64,000 nt of DNA from Streptomyces sp. JJ38 (GTDB lineage Bacteria; Actinomycetota; Actinomycetes; Streptomycetales; Streptomycetaceae): NCBI RefSeq assembly GCF_019303475.1, contig NZ_JABLSI010000023.1:27970-91969 (forward strand). Direction: 5' to 3'. A program made the translations under genes and the position numbers. The notes beneath the pieces are model-generated. The model made no database searches. It was not told the origin of the DNA and saw nothing but the letters and a program-made list of their open reading frames with translations. Of the stretch, positions 9,651 through 18,525 are shown in pieces (the first letter of the stretch is position 1; each line of letters starts with the position of its first letter).

Positions 9651-10502
9651 TCAGCCCGTCGGGCCACCGACCGTGACGTGGTCGATGAGCCGCTCGACCG
9701 GGCCGAGGAGCTCGGGCTCCAGGTCGCGGTAGGAGCGCACGGCGGCCAGGACGCGCTGCCAGGCGGCGCCGGTGTTCGGCGGCCAGCCGAGCGCCCGGCA
9801 CACACCGGTCTTCCAGTCCTGGCCGCGCGGCACCTCCGGCCAGCGTTCGATGCCCAGCGAGGCGGGCTTCACGGCGGCCCAGACGTCCACGAAGGGGTGG
9901 CCGACGACGAGGACGTGGGGGCCGCTCACCGACGCGGCGATCCGGGACTCCTTCGAGCCCGGCACCAGGTGGTCGACGAGCACGCCGAGGCGGGCGTCGG
10001 CGCTCGGGCCGAAGCGCTCGACGACGGCGGGCAGGTCGTCGACGCCCTCCAGGTACTCCACGACGACGCCCTCGACACGCAGGTCGTCGCCCCACACCCG
10101 CTCGACGAGCTCCGCGTCGTGCCGCCCCTCGACGTAGATCCGGCCCGCCCGGGCGACCCGGGCCCGGGCTCCGGGCACCGCGATCGAACCGGAGGCCGTG
10201 CGCCGGGGCCCGGCGGCCGGGGAGGCCGGAGCGGTCCGCCGCGGGCCGACGAGGGTCACGGGCGCGCCGTCGACGAGGAACCCGCTCGGTGTCGTGGGGA
10301 ACACGCGGAGCTTGCCGAAGCGGTCCTCCAGCGTGACCGTCGGCCCCTCGGCCGTCTTCTCCCAGCGGACGACGGCGCCGCAGAAGCCGGTGGCGGCTTC
10401 CTCGACGACGAGCCCGGCGTCGGCCGGCACCTCGGGAGCGGCCGTGCGCCGCTTCCACGGCGCGGTGAAGTCCACGTTGTCGTAACGATTGTCGCTGCGC
10501 AT
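9651..10502 (-). CDS. DUF3097 family protein
   Basis: This conserved actinobacterial protein of unknown function (283 residues) lies next to hemW. It begins MRSDNRYDNVDF and ends in a conserved block with SYRDLEPELLGPVERLIDHV. A central segment, IYVEGRHDAELVERVWGDDL, resembles the acidic EGxxDA element of TOPRIM folds. If that is right, it would suggest a metal-dependent nucleic-acid role, but this is inference. The ATG at 10502 is the first start in the conserved frame. Confidence 0.9.
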   Translation of the reverse strand: MRSDNRYDNVDFTAPWKRRTAAPEVPADAGLVVEEAATGFCGAVVRWEKTAEGPTVTLEDRFGKLRVFPTTPSGFLVDGAPVTLVGPRRTAPASPAAGPRRTASGSIAVPGARARVARAGRIYVEGRHDAELVERVWGDDLRVEGVVVEYLEGVDDLPAVVERFGPSADARLGVLVDHLVPGSKESRIAASVSGPHVLVVGHPFVDVWAAVKPASLGIERWPEVPRGQDWKTGVCRALGWPPNTGAAWQRVLAAVRSYRDLEPELLGPVERLIDHVTVGGPTG

Positions 10503-10527
10503 GCGCGCATTCTGCCCGCAGGCGGGC

Positions 10528-11283
10528 TCAGCCGAGCGCCGGGCCGGGTGCCGGGGGCGGGGCCGGGCGGCGGCGGAGCTGGTCGCGCTGGGCGGCGACG
10601 AAGGCGGCGTCGACGACGGCACCGTGGCCGGGCACGTACAGGGCGTCCTCGCCGCCGAGGGCGAGGAGCCGGTCGAGGGCGTCGGGCCACACGGCGGGGT
10701 GGGCGTCGGGGCCCGCCTGGGGCTCGCCGGACTCCTCCACCAGGTCGCCGCAGAACACGACCTCCGGCTCGCCGGGAGCCTGGCCGGGGACGAGGACCGC
10801 GAGGTCGTGCCCGGTGTGGCCCGGGCCGACGTTGGCCAGCATGACCCGGCGTCCGCCGCCCAGCGACAGCGTGAGCTCGCCGCAGACCTGGTGGTGCGGG
10901 GCCACCAGGAGGTCGACGGCGTCCGCCGCCTCCTCGGGGGCGAGGCCGTGCCGGACGGCATCCGCGCGCAGCTCGTCGGCGAGGTGGGGGAGCCGCGTCG
11001 TCAGGCCGACGGCCCCGTAGACCTCCACCCCGGCGAAGGCGGCGGTGCCGAGGACGTGGTCGAAGTGCGGGTGGGTGAGGACGACGTGGGTGACGGGGAG
11101 GCCGAAGAGGTCGCGCAGCTGCCGCCGGATCTCGGCTCCCGCGCGGAGCGACGCGCCGGTGTCGACGACGAGCACCCCGTCCCGTCCGCGCACGGCGCCG
11201 ACCGTCTCGTCCCAGCCGGGCATGCGGCGGCGCACGACGCCGGGGGCGAGCTCCTCCCACAGCGCGTTTCCCTGTGCCGTCAT
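10528..11283 (-). CDS. MBL-fold metallo-hydrolase
   Basis: This 251-residue metallo-beta-lactamase-fold hydrolase has the metal-binding motif THPHFDH near residue 71. Further ligands are GPGHTGHD, a GDLVEE aspartate and YVPGHG. The motif order fits class B-like or glyoxalase-II-like hydrolases. The substrate cannot be deduced. It lies 25 bases upstream of DUF3097 on the same strand and is divergent from hrcA. The ATG at 11283 starts directly before the conserved N-terminal strand. Confidence 0.9.
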   Translation of the reverse strand: MTAQGNALWEELAPGVVRRRMPGWDETVGAVRGRDGVLVVDTGASLRAGAEIRRQLRDLFGLPVTHVVLTHPHFDHVLGTAAFAGVEVYGAVGLTTRLPHLADELRADAVRHGLAPEEAADAVDLLVAPHHQVCGELTLSLGGGRRVMLANVGPGHTGHDLAVLVPGQAPGEPEVVFCGDLVEESGEPQAGPDAHPAVWPDALDRLLALGGEDALYVPGHGAVVDAAFVAAQRDQLRRRPAPPPAPGPALG

Positions 11284-11349
11284 AGGGCCGACGCTAGTCG
11301 TACCGGCGCCACTTCGCCCGACGCGGGGTACCTTCGGGTCCGGCCGCCC

Positions 11350-11380
11350 TTGCCCGGGTCGTGGTACCCGGCCGTACACT
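11350..11380 (+). promoter_or_regulatory. Candidate sigma-70-type promoter of hrcA-dnaJ
   Basis: TTGCCC at 11350-11355 and TACACT at 11375-11380 are separated by 19 bases. The CIRCE operator begins 10 bases after the -10, a position where HrcA binding would block transcription. The spacer is slightly long. Confidence 0.5.
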
Positions 11381-11389
11381 GGTCCCGGA

Positions 11390-11416
11390 TTGGCACTCAG
11401 GGATGCCGAGTGCCAG
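11390..11416 (+). promoter_or_regulatory. CIRCE operator (HrcA binding site)
   Basis: TTGGCACTC (11390-11398), a 9-base spacer, then GAGTGCCAG (11408-11416). The inner eight bases pair perfectly. This matches the CIRCE layout TTAGCACTC-N9-GAGTGCTAA apart from the third base of each arm and the outermost base on the right. It sits upstream of hrcA itself, implying autoregulated heat-shock control of hrcA-dnaJ. Confidence 0.95.
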
Positions 11417-11483
11417 GGGCGGGAAAGAGCCAGGGAAGACCCAGCAAGAGACCCGGTCACGGCCGGACGGGAGGTGCGCCACC

Positions 11484-12500
11484 ATGCTCAGCGAACGCCG
11501 ACTCCAGGTGCTGCGTGCCATCGTCCAGGACTACGTGGGCACGGAGGAGCCGGTGGGTTCCAAGGCGCTCACCGAGCGGCACAACCTCAACGTCTCCCCG
11601 GCCACCGTGCGCAACGACATGGCCGCGCTGGAGGACGAGGGGTACATCGCCCAGCCGCACACCAGCGCGGGCCGTATCCCCACGGACAAGGGCTACCGGC
11701 TGTTCGTGGACCGGCTGGCGGGCGTCAAGCCGATGTCGGTGCCCGAGCGGCGCGCCGTGCAGCACTTCCTGGACGGCGCGGTGGACCTGGACGACGTCGT
11801 CGGGCGCACCGTGCGGCTGCTGGCGCAGCTCACCCGGCAGGTGGCCGTGGTGCAGTACCCGTCGCTGACCCGTTCCTCGGTGCGGCACGTGGAGCTGCTG
11901 TCGCTGGCCCCGGCCCGCGTCATGCTCGTGCTGATCACCGACACGGGCCGGGTCGAGCAGCGCATGGTGGACTGCCCGGATCCGGTGAGCGAGGCGTCGG
12001 TCGCCGACCTGCGGGCCCGGCTGAACAGCCGGGTGGCGGGGCAGCGCTTCACCGAGGTGCCGCGGCTGGTCCAGGACCTCGTGGACTCCTTCGACGGGGA
12101 GGACCGCGGCGCGGTCGCCGCCGTCGTCGCGACGCTGCTGGAGACCCTGGTGGAGGAGACCGAGGAACGTCTGGTCATCGGCGGCACCGCCAACCTGACG
12201 CGCTTCGGCCACGACTTCCCGCTCACGATCCGGCCGGTACTGGAGGCGCTGGAGGAGCAGGTCGTCCTGCTCAAACTGCTCGGTGAGGCAACCGACCCCG
12301 GTGTCACCGTGCGGATCGGGCACGAGAACGAGCACGAGGGGCTCAATTCCACGTCCGTCGTCTCGGTCGGTTACGGTTCCGGCGACCAGACGGTCGCCAA
12401 GCTCGGCGTGGTCGGACCGACCCGCATGGACTACCCCGGAACGATGGGAGCGGTACGCGCAGTGGCACGTTACGTCGGACAGTTTCTCGCGGAGTCGTAA
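11484..12500 (+). CDS. hrcA: Heat-inducible transcriptional repressor HrcA
   Basis: HrcA is a DNA-binding repressor of class I heat-shock genes and acts through the CIRCE site found 68 bases upstream. The 338-residue product has the N-terminal winged helix ([48 protein letters not shown]) and a C-terminal domain ending in [22 protein letters not shown] 11484 is chosen because it opens the winged helix; GGGAGGTGCGCCACC precedes it. dnaJ follows with no gap. Confidence 0.97.
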   Translation: MLSERRLQVLRAIVQDYVGTEEPVGSKALTERHNLNVSPATVRNDMAALEDEGYIAQPHTSAGRIPTDKGYRLFVDRLAGVKPMSVPERRAVQHFLDGAVDLDDVVGRTVRLLAQLTRQVAVVQYPSLTRSSVRHVELLSLAPARVMLVLITDTGRVEQRMVDCPDPVSEASVADLRARLNSRVAGQRFTEVPRLVQDLVDSFDGEDRGAVAAVVATLLETLVEETEERLVIGGTANLTRFGHDFPLTIRPVLEALEEQVVLLKLLGEATDPGVTVRIGHENEHEGLNSTSVVSVGYGSGDQTVAKLGVVGPTRMDYPGTMGAVRAVARYVGQFLAES

Positions 12501-13628
12501 GTGGCGACGGACTACTACGCGATCCTGGGCGTGCAGCGCGACGCATCACAGGACGAGATCAAGAAGGCGTTCCGCCGCCTGGCGAGGGAGCTGCATCCGG
12601 ATGTGAATCCGGACCCGAAGACCCAGGAGCGGTTCAAGGAGATCAACACCGCCTACGAGGTCCTCTCGGACCCGCAGAAGAAGCAGATGTACGACCTGGG
12701 CGGGGACCCGGCGGGCGGTGCCGCCGGTGGCTTCGGCGCGGGCGGCGGCTTCGGCAACTTCTCCGACATCATGGACGCCTTCTTCGGCGGCGCCGCGCAG
12801 CGCGGACCGCGCTCGCGCACCCGCCGCGGCCAGGACGCCATGATCCGGCTGGAGATCGATCTGGAGGAGGCCACGTTCGGCACCACCAAGGAGATCCAGG
12901 TCGACACCGCCACCGTCTGCACGACGTGCAGCGGCGAGGGTGCCGCGCCCGGCACCTCGGCCCAGACGTGTGACATGTGTCGCGGCCGGGGGGAGGTCTC
13001 CCAGGTCACCCGCTCCTTCCTCGGCCAGGTCATGACATCCAGGCCGTGTCCGCAGTGCCAGGGCTTCGGCACGGTCGTGCCCTCCCCGTGCCCGGAGTGC
13101 GCGGGCGACGGGCGCGTCCGCTCCCGCCGCACCCTGACGGTCAAGATCCCGCCGGGCGTGGACAACGGCACCCGCATCCAGCTCGCCGGAGAGGGCGAGG
13201 TCGGCCCGGGCGGCGGCCCCGCGGGCGACCTCTACGTCGAGATCCGCGAGAAGCCGCACCCCGTCTTCCAGCGCCGCGGCGACGACCTCCACTGCACCGT
13301 CACCATCCCGATGACGGCGGCGGCCCTGGGCACCAAGTGCCCGCTGGAGACGCTCGACGGCCTGGAGGACGTCGACATCCGTCCCGGCACCCAGTCCGGC
13401 CAGTCCATCCCGCTGCACGGGCGGGGCGTGACGCACCTGCGCGGGAGCGGGCGCGGCGACCTGATCGTGCACGTCGAGGTGCAGACGCCGAACAAGCTCG
13501 ACGCCGAGCAGGAGGAGCTGCTGCGCAAGCTGGCCAAGCTGCGCGGAGAAGAGCGGCCCACGGGGCAGTTCCAGCCGGGCCAGCAGGGCCTGTTCTCCCG
13601 GCTGAAGGACGCCTGGAGCGGCCGGTGA
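12501..13628 (+). CDS. dnaJ: Molecular chaperone DnaJ (type I, DnaJ2)
   Basis: This is an Hsp40 co-chaperone that stimulates DnaK. The 375-residue product has a J domain (residues 3-68) with the HPD tripeptide, then a Gly/Phe-rich segment and four CxxCxGxG-type zinc motifs ([32 protein letters not shown]). The C-terminal substrate-binding domain follows. It starts with GTG immediately after the hrcA stop, and a GGAG inside the hrcA 3' end is the likely ribosome-binding site. Pairing with hrcA identifies it as the hrcA-linked second dnaJ of actinomycetes. Confidence 0.97.
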   Translation: MATDYYAILGVQRDASQDEIKKAFRRLARELHPDVNPDPKTQERFKEINTAYEVLSDPQKKQMYDLGGDPAGGAAGGFGAGGGFGNFSDIMDAFFGGAAQRGPRSRTRRGQDAMIRLEIDLEEATFGTTKEIQVDTATVCTTCSGEGAAPGTSAQTCDMCRGRGEVSQVTRSFLGQVMTSRPCPQCQGFGTVVPSPCPECAGDGRVRSRRTLTVKIPPGVDNGTRIQLAGEGEVGPGGGPAGDLYVEIREKPHPVFQRRGDDLHCTVTIPMTAAALGTKCPLETLDGLEDVDIRPGTQSGQSIPLHGRGVTHLRGSGRGDLIVHVEVQTPNKLDAEQEELLRKLAKLRGEERPTGQFQPGQQGLFSRLKDAWSGR

Positions 13629-13635
13629 CCGGCCG

Positions 13636-14799
13636 GTGACCGTCTCCCCGCCCCCACTCGGTGCCCTGTACGACCATCCGGTCGTGCAGGCGCCGATGGC
13701 GGGCGGCGGCTCCCGGCCCGAGCTGGCGGCCGCCGTGAGCGAGGCCGGCGGTCTCGGTTTCCTCGCCGCCGGGTACAAGACGCCCGAGGCCGTGTACGCG
13801 GAGATCCGGGAGCTGCGGCGGCTCACCGCGCGCCCCTTCGGCGTCAACGTGTTCGTCCCGCAGCCCGCGCCGGTGCCGGGGCAGCCGGAGACGCCCAGCC
13901 CGACGGGTGCCCCCGGCGTGCCGGGCAAGGACGCCTCGGCGCGGATCGCCGTCTACGCCGAGCAGCTCGCCGGTGAGGCCGAGTGGTACGAGACGGAGCT
14001 GGGCGATCCGGAGCAGGGGACCGACGACGGCTACGAGGGCAAGCTCGCCGTTTTGCTGGACGACCCGGTGCCGGTGGTCGGCTTCACGTTCGGCTGCCCG
14101 GACCCCGCGGTGCTGGAGCGGCTGGCCGCCGTCGGGACGCTCACCGTCGTCACCGTCACCTCGCCCGCCGAGGCGCGGGCCGCCCACCGGGCCGGAGCCG
14201 CTGCCCTGTGCGTGCAGGGCGTCGAGGCGGGCGGACACCTGGGCGTCCACCACGACGATCCGCACGCCGACGCCCCCGGTGCCGGGCGGGCCCTGCTGCC
14301 GCTCCTGGCCGAGGTCGCGGAGACGGTGCCGCTGCCCCTCATCGCGGCGGGCGGCATCATGCGGGGCGCCCAGATCGCGGCCGTCCTCGCGGCCGGGGCC
14401 AGCGCCGCACAGCTGGGCACCGCGTTCCTGGCCTGCCCCGAGTCCGGGGCCCACCCGCTGCACAAGGCCGCGCTGACGAGCGCGCTCTACACCCGCACGG
14501 AGCTGACCCGGGCCTTCTCGGGCCGCCCGGCGCGCGGCCTGGTCAACCGCTTCCTGCGGGAGCACGGCCCCTACGCCCCGGCCGCCTACCCACAGGTCCA
14601 CCACCTCACCGCGCCCCTGCGCAGGGCCGCGGCCGCCGCCGGGGACCCGCAGGGCATGGCGCTGTGGGCGGGCCAGGGCCACCGGCTCGCCCGCGAACTG
14701 CCCGCGGCCCGGCTCGTCGCCCTCCTGGCCGAGGAGCTGGACGCCGCGTGCGCCGGGCCGCCCGCCGGGAAGAAGCCCGCACCGGGGGGCCTGGCGTGA
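13636..14799 (+). CDS. Nitronate monooxygenase (2-nitropropane dioxygenase family)
   Basis: This FMN-dependent TIM-barrel enzyme oxidises alkyl nitronates such as propionate-3-nitronate. The 387-residue product has the N-terminal FMN motif QAPMAGGGSRPELAAAVSEA and FGVNVFVPQP. A central GVEAGGHLGVH follows, with the catalytic-type histidine. The phosphate-binding segments GGIMRGAQIAAVLAAGA and QLGTAFL come later. It starts with GTG 7 bases after dnaJ and overlaps rsmE by 4 nt. Its place in a heat-shock/rRNA-modification operon is conserved in streptomycetes, but the link is unexplained. Confidence 0.92.
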   Translation: MTVSPPPLGALYDHPVVQAPMAGGGSRPELAAAVSEAGGLGFLAAGYKTPEAVYAEIRELRRLTARPFGVNVFVPQPAPVPGQPETPSPTGAPGVPGKDASARIAVYAEQLAGEAEWYETELGDPEQGTDDGYEGKLAVLLDDPVPVVGFTFGCPDPAVLERLAAVGTLTVVTVTSPAEARAAHRAGAAALCVQGVEAGGHLGVHHDDPHADAPGAGRALLPLLAEVAETVPLPLIAAGGIMRGAQIAAVLAAGASAAQLGTAFLACPESGAHPLHKAALTSALYTRTELTRAFSGRPARGLVNRFLREHGPYAPAAYPQVHHLTAPLRRAAAAAGDPQGMALWAGQGHRLARELPAARLVALLAEELDAACAGPPAGKKPAPGGLA

Positions 14800-15533
14800 C
14801 GGCCCCCGTCTTCGTCGTCGACGCCGGGTGCCTGCGCACCGGCCCCGTGGTCCTGGAGGGGCCCGAGGGGCGGCACGCCGTCTCGGTGCGGCGGCTGCGA
14901 GCGGGCGAGGAGGTCGTGCTGACCGACGGCGCCGGAACGGGCGGCCTCGGCACGGTGACGGCCGCCACCGGGAAGGACCGGCTGGAGGTCGACGTCCGGG
15001 AGCTGCGCACCGAGCCGGAGCCGCGGCCCGCGCTCACCGTCGTCCAGGCCCTGCCCAAGGGCGACCGGGGCGAGTTGGCCGTCGAGACGATGACGGAGAC
15101 CGGCGTCGACGTCATCGTGCCCTGGACGGCGTCCCGCTGCATCACCCAGTGGAAGGGCGAGCGCGGCGCCAAGTCCCTGGCCAAGTGGCGGGCCACCGCA
15201 CGCGAGGCCGGTAAGCAGGCGCGGCGGCTGCGCTTCCCGCACGTCACGGAGCCCATGACGACCCGCCAGCTCGCGCCGTTGCTCGCCGAGGCCGCGTTCG
15301 CGGCCGTGCTGCACGAGGAGGGCGGCAGCCCGCTGGCGCGTGCCGGGCTGCCGGCCGAGGGCGGCATCGTCCTCGTCGTCGGTCCCGAGGGCGGGGTCAG
15401 CCCGGAGGAGCTGGCGGCCTTCGCGGAGGCGGGGGCCCGGCCCTACCGGCTCGGCCCGAGCGTCCTGCGCACCTCCACCGCCGGCACCGCGGCGGCGGCC
15501 CTGCTGCTGGGCCGTACCGGCCGCTGGGACTGA
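14796..15533 (+). CDS. rsmE: 16S rRNA (uracil-1498-N3)-methyltransferase RsmE
   Basis: This SPOUT-class methyltransferase forms m3U1498 in 16S rRNA. The 245-residue product has the N-terminal PUA-like part (GRHAVSVRRLRAGEEVVLTDG). The trefoil-knot SAM site is visible in VVGPEGGVSPEE and LGPSVLRTSTAGTAA. I place the start at GTG 14796, which overlaps the previous stop as GTGA. The length is normal. Confidence 0.95.
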   Translation: MTAPVFVVDAGCLRTGPVVLEGPEGRHAVSVRRLRAGEEVVLTDGAGTGGLGTVTAATGKDRLEVDVRELRTEPEPRPALTVVQALPKGDRGELAVETMTETGVDVIVPWTASRCITQWKGERGAKSLAKWRATAREAGKQARRLRFPHVTEPMTTRQLAPLLAEAAFAAVLHEEGGSPLARAGLPAEGGIVLVVGPEGGVSPEELAAFAEAGARPYRLGPSVLRTSTAGTAAAALLLGRTGRWD

Positions 15534-15550
15534 CCCCCTGTCCCGCCCCT

Positions 15551-15668
15551 TGCCGGTGCCAGGGGCTCTGCCCCCGGCACCCCGGGGGCCCTGCCGGGGC
15601 CCGCGCGCCGCTGCCTGGCGGTGCGTCGTGGCTGGTCGCGCAGTTCCCCGCGCCCCTTCGGGGCGCGG
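15551..15668. repeat. Tandem hairpins, Streptomyces-type intergenic repeat
   Basis: There are two GC-rich hairpins in the rsmE-HIT spacer. The first pairs GTGCC-GGGGC with GCCCC-GGCAC around 15556-15580. The second pairs CCGCGCCCC (15648-15656) with GGGGCGCGG (15660-15668). The text GCGCAGTTCCCCGCGCCCC closely resembles a repeat I recall from many Streptomyces intergenic regions. They may also terminate rsmE. Confidence 0.55.
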
Positions 15669-15680
15669 TAGAGTCCGGGC

Positions 15681-16034
15681 ATGGCTGGAGAACCGCAGGC
15701 GGACTGCCTGTTCTGCAAGATCGTCGCGGGTGAGGTGCCGGCGACGGTCGTGCGTGAGACCGAGACGACCGTCGCCTTCCGGGACATCAACCCCCAGGCA
15801 CCCACCCACGTCCTGGTGATCCCCAAGGCCCACTACGCGGATGCCGCCACCCTCGCCTCCGCCGCCCCCGGCCTCGCCGCCGACGTGCTGCGGGAGGCCG
15901 GTGAGGTGGCCTCGGAGGACAACGCCGAGTCCTACCGGGTCGTGTTCAACACCGGCTCGGGCGCAGGGCAGACCGTCTTCCACGCCCACGCGCACGTCCT
16001 GGCGGGCCGCGGTCTGCAGTGGCCGCCCGGCTGA
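15681..16034 (+). CDS. HIT family (histidine triad) hydrolase
   Basis: This small HINT/PKCI-type nucleotide hydrolase of 117 residues acts on nucleoside phosphoramidates. It shows [13 protein letters not shown] at the N-terminus and the histidine triad HAHAH near the C-terminus within [11 protein letters not shown]. It is followed after 16 bases by RNase Z. A HIT protein near rsmE is a common actinobacterial arrangement. Confidence 0.95.
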   Translation: MAGEPQADCLFCKIVAGEVPATVVRETETTVAFRDINPQAPTHVLVIPKAHYADAATLASAAPGLAADVLREAGEVASEDNAESYRVVFNTGSGAGQTVFHAHAHVLAGRGLQWPPG

Positions 16035-16050
16035 TCGGTCGCCATCCCGC

Positions 16051-16956
16051 ATGTCCGTACGTGAACTGGTGGTGCTCGGCACCGCCAGCCAGGTCCCGAC
16101 CCGGCACCGCAACCACAACGGCTACGTGCTGCTGTGGGACGGTGAAGGGCTGCTCTTCGATCCCGGCGAGGGCACCCAGCGCCAGATGCTGCGTGCCGGG
16201 GTCGCCGCGCACGACCTGAACCGGCTCTGCGTCACCCACTTCCACGGCGACCACTGCCTCGGCCTCGCCGGCGTCATCCAGCGCGTCAACCTGGACGGCG
16301 TCCCGCACCCGGTGACCGCGCACTACCCGGCGAGCGGGCAGCGGTTCTTCGACCGGTTGCGCTACGCGACCGCCTACCGCGAGACGGTGCCGCTGCGGGA
16401 GGAGCCCGTGGCGGCCGATGGTGTCCTGGCCCGCACCGCGTCCTACACCCTCTCGGCGGCCCGCCTCTCCCATCCCGTGGAGTCCTTCGGCTACCGGCTC
16501 GTCGAGCCCGACGGCCGCCGGATGCTGCCCGGGAGGCTGGCCGCCCACGGCATCTCCGGCCCCGACGTGGGCCGGCTCCAGCGCGAGGGGACGCTGCGCG
16601 GCGTCCACCTGGACGACGTCAGCGAGCTCCGGCGCGGCCAGCGGTTCGCCTTCATCATGGACACCCGGCTGTGCGACGGCGCGTTCGCCCTGGCCGAGGG
16701 GTGCGACCTGCTGGTCGTCGAGTCCACCTTCGCCGACGGGGACGAGGCCCTGGCCACGGAGCACGGCCATCTGACGGCCGGTCAGGCGGGCCGCTTGGCG
16801 GCCGAGTCCGGCGTCCGGCACCTCGTCCTGACGCACTTCTCCCAGCGCTACCCGGACGTGTCCGCCTTCGCCGACCAGGCCCGCGCCGCGGGCTTCACCG
16901 GCGAACTGACGGTCGCCCGCGACCTCCTGCGCGTCCCGCTGCCGCGCCGACGTTGA
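16051..16956 (+). CDS. rnz: Ribonuclease Z-like MBL nuclease
   Basis: This 301-residue metallo-beta-lactamase-fold nuclease is probably the tRNA 3'-end processing enzyme. It shows [18 protein letters not shown] at the N-terminus, the metal motif THFHGDH, the central IMDTRL aspartate and [13 protein letters not shown]. The C-terminal histidine is in [10 protein letters not shown]. The start ATG 16051 opens the conserved [10 protein letters not shown] strand. The flexible exosite arm typical of RNase Z is recognisable around residues 150-190. tRNA specificity is inferred from family. Confidence 0.88.
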   Translation: MSVRELVVLGTASQVPTRHRNHNGYVLLWDGEGLLFDPGEGTQRQMLRAGVAAHDLNRLCVTHFHGDHCLGLAGVIQRVNLDGVPHPVTAHYPASGQRFFDRLRYATAYRETVPLREEPVAADGVLARTASYTLSAARLSHPVESFGYRLVEPDGRRMLPGRLAAHGISGPDVGRLQREGTLRGVHLDDVSELRRGQRFAFIMDTRLCDGAFALAEGCDLLVVESTFADGDEALATEHGHLTAGQAGRLAAESGVRHLVLTHFSQRYPDVSAFADQARAAGFTGELTVARDLLRVPLPRRR

Positions 16957-17189
16957 CGCCAGTGGTGCGCATAAGTGTGCACATGTGTGAGGTCAGTGAC
17001 CGCCAGGCCCGCGTCAGTGTGATCCACCTCGGCCGACTCCGCTGACGCGTTCCCCCGCAGCGCGCCGCACCGGTGTGCCGGGGCGCCAGGAGGCCTGCGG
17101 CGTGCCGGTCGGTCCCGCGGGTCCTGTTCGGGCTTCCGGGCCACGTCTGCGCCGCGGGTAGGCCGTCCGCCCGGCGGGTGCGCGTGCGC

Positions 17190-18488
17190 TCACGGCCACC
17201 GGACGCGGGCCAGCAGGCGGTCGGCGACGGCGGGGGAGTCCACCAGGGGGTGCAGCGCGAGCGCGCGCAGCGCGGTGCGGCGGGAGCCGTCCGTGGCAGC
17301 GGTGATCACTCCCTGCTCGCTGGCCTTCACCTGGAGCATGAGCCCCAGCTCGGCGGCGCCGGGCGGGGCGCTCGGCAGCGGCCGGGCGCCGCGCGCGTCC
17401 ACCTCGCACACGGTCTCCACGACGGCCTCGTCCGGCAGGGCCGCCACCGTGCCCGCGTTGCGCACGTTGAGGATCAGCCTGCGGGGACGGTCCTCGGCGA
17501 TGGCCCGCATCAGCGCGAGGGCCACGCGGTCGTAGCCGCCGCCGTCGAGGTCGCGGGTGTCGCGCTGCCAGCCGCCGGAGGCGGCGCGCGCCTCGGCCAG
17601 GTAGGTCTCCTCCCGCTCCCGGCGCGCGGCCTCCCACAGCCGGGGGGCCGCCGCCGGGTCCCGGGCGGCCCGGGTGAAGAACGCGTCCTGCTGCCGGGCC
17701 AGGAACGCGCCGCGGGTCTCCCCGGCCGCGCGGGCCGCCGCGAGCGTCTCCCGGCGGAAGTAGTAGTAGTGCAGGTACTCGTTGGGGAGCACACCGAGCG
17801 CGGCCAGCCAGGGGGCCCCGAACAGCCGCCCCTCCTCGAAGGAGTTCAGCGCCTCGGGGTCCGCGAGCAGCCCGGGCAGCAGCTCCCGCCCGCCCCGGGT
17901 CAGGGAACGCAACCAGCCCAGGTGGTTGAGGCCGAGGTAGTCGTAGCCGACGGCGTCGGGGTCGGCCCCGGCCGCGCGGGCCGCCCGGCGCACGAGTCCC
18001 ACCGGCGAGTCGCAGATGCCGATGACCCGGTCGCCGAGGACGGCGGACATCGCCTCCGTCACCACCCCGGCCGGATTGGTGAAGTTGACGACCCAGGCGT
18101 CCGGGGCCAGCGCCCGCACGCGCCGGGCGATCTCCCGGGCGACGGGTACGGTGCGCAGTCCGTACAGCAGCCCGCCCGCCCCCACGGTCTCCTGGCCCAG
18201 GACGCCCTCGGCCAGCGCGGTCCGTTCGTCCCGCACCCGTCCGGCCGTGCCGCCGACGCGGATGGCGGAGAAGACGAAGGCGGCGCCGCGCACGGCCTCG
18301 TCCAGCCCCTCGGCGACCCGGACCCGGGGGCCGCCGTCGATCCCGGTGAGCACCGAGCGGATGACCCCGACCCGCCCAGGGTCGGTGTCGTGGAGCACGA
18401 CCTCCTCGATCCCGCTCCGCTCACGGGCCAGCGCCGCGTACACCAGCGGGACCCGGAATCCGCCACCGCCCAGAATGGAAAGTCGCAT
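17190..18488 (-). CDS. GH4-family 6-phospho-beta-glucosidase-like enzyme
   Basis: GH4 enzymes cleave phosphorylated or plain glycosides by an NAD+/Mn2+-dependent redox mechanism in the cytoplasm. The 432-residue product has the Rossmann dinucleotide motif ILGGGGFRVPLVYAAL at residue 4. VVNFTNPAGVVTEA, GICDSPVG (the catalytic metal-ligand cysteine region) and NHLGW follow, with a later NEYLHYYYF segment. It is divergent from a PfkB sugar kinase with a 37-base spacer. No PTS or ABC sugar transporter is nearby, so the natural substrate stays open. Confidence 0.9.
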   Translation of the reverse strand: MRLSILGGGGFRVPLVYAALARERSGIEEVVLHDTDPGRVGVIRSVLTGIDGGPRVRVAEGLDEAVRGAAFVFSAIRVGGTAGRVRDERTALAEGVLGQETVGAGGLLYGLRTVPVAREIARRVRALAPDAWVVNFTNPAGVVTEAMSAVLGDRVIGICDSPVGLVRRAARAAGADPDAVGYDYLGLNHLGWLRSLTRGGRELLPGLLADPEALNSFEEGRLFGAPWLAALGVLPNEYLHYYYFRRETLAAARAAGETRGAFLARQQDAFFTRAARDPAAAPRLWEAARREREETYLAEARAASGGWQRDTRDLDGGGYDRVALALMRAIAEDRPRRLILNVRNAGTVAALPDEAVVETVCEVDARGARPLPSAPPGAAELGLMLQVKASEQGVITAATDGSRRTALRALALHPLVDSPAVADRLLARVRWP

Positions 18489-18525
18489 GGGACGGACGGT
18501 ACCGGCCGTCCGGCACACTGGCGGC

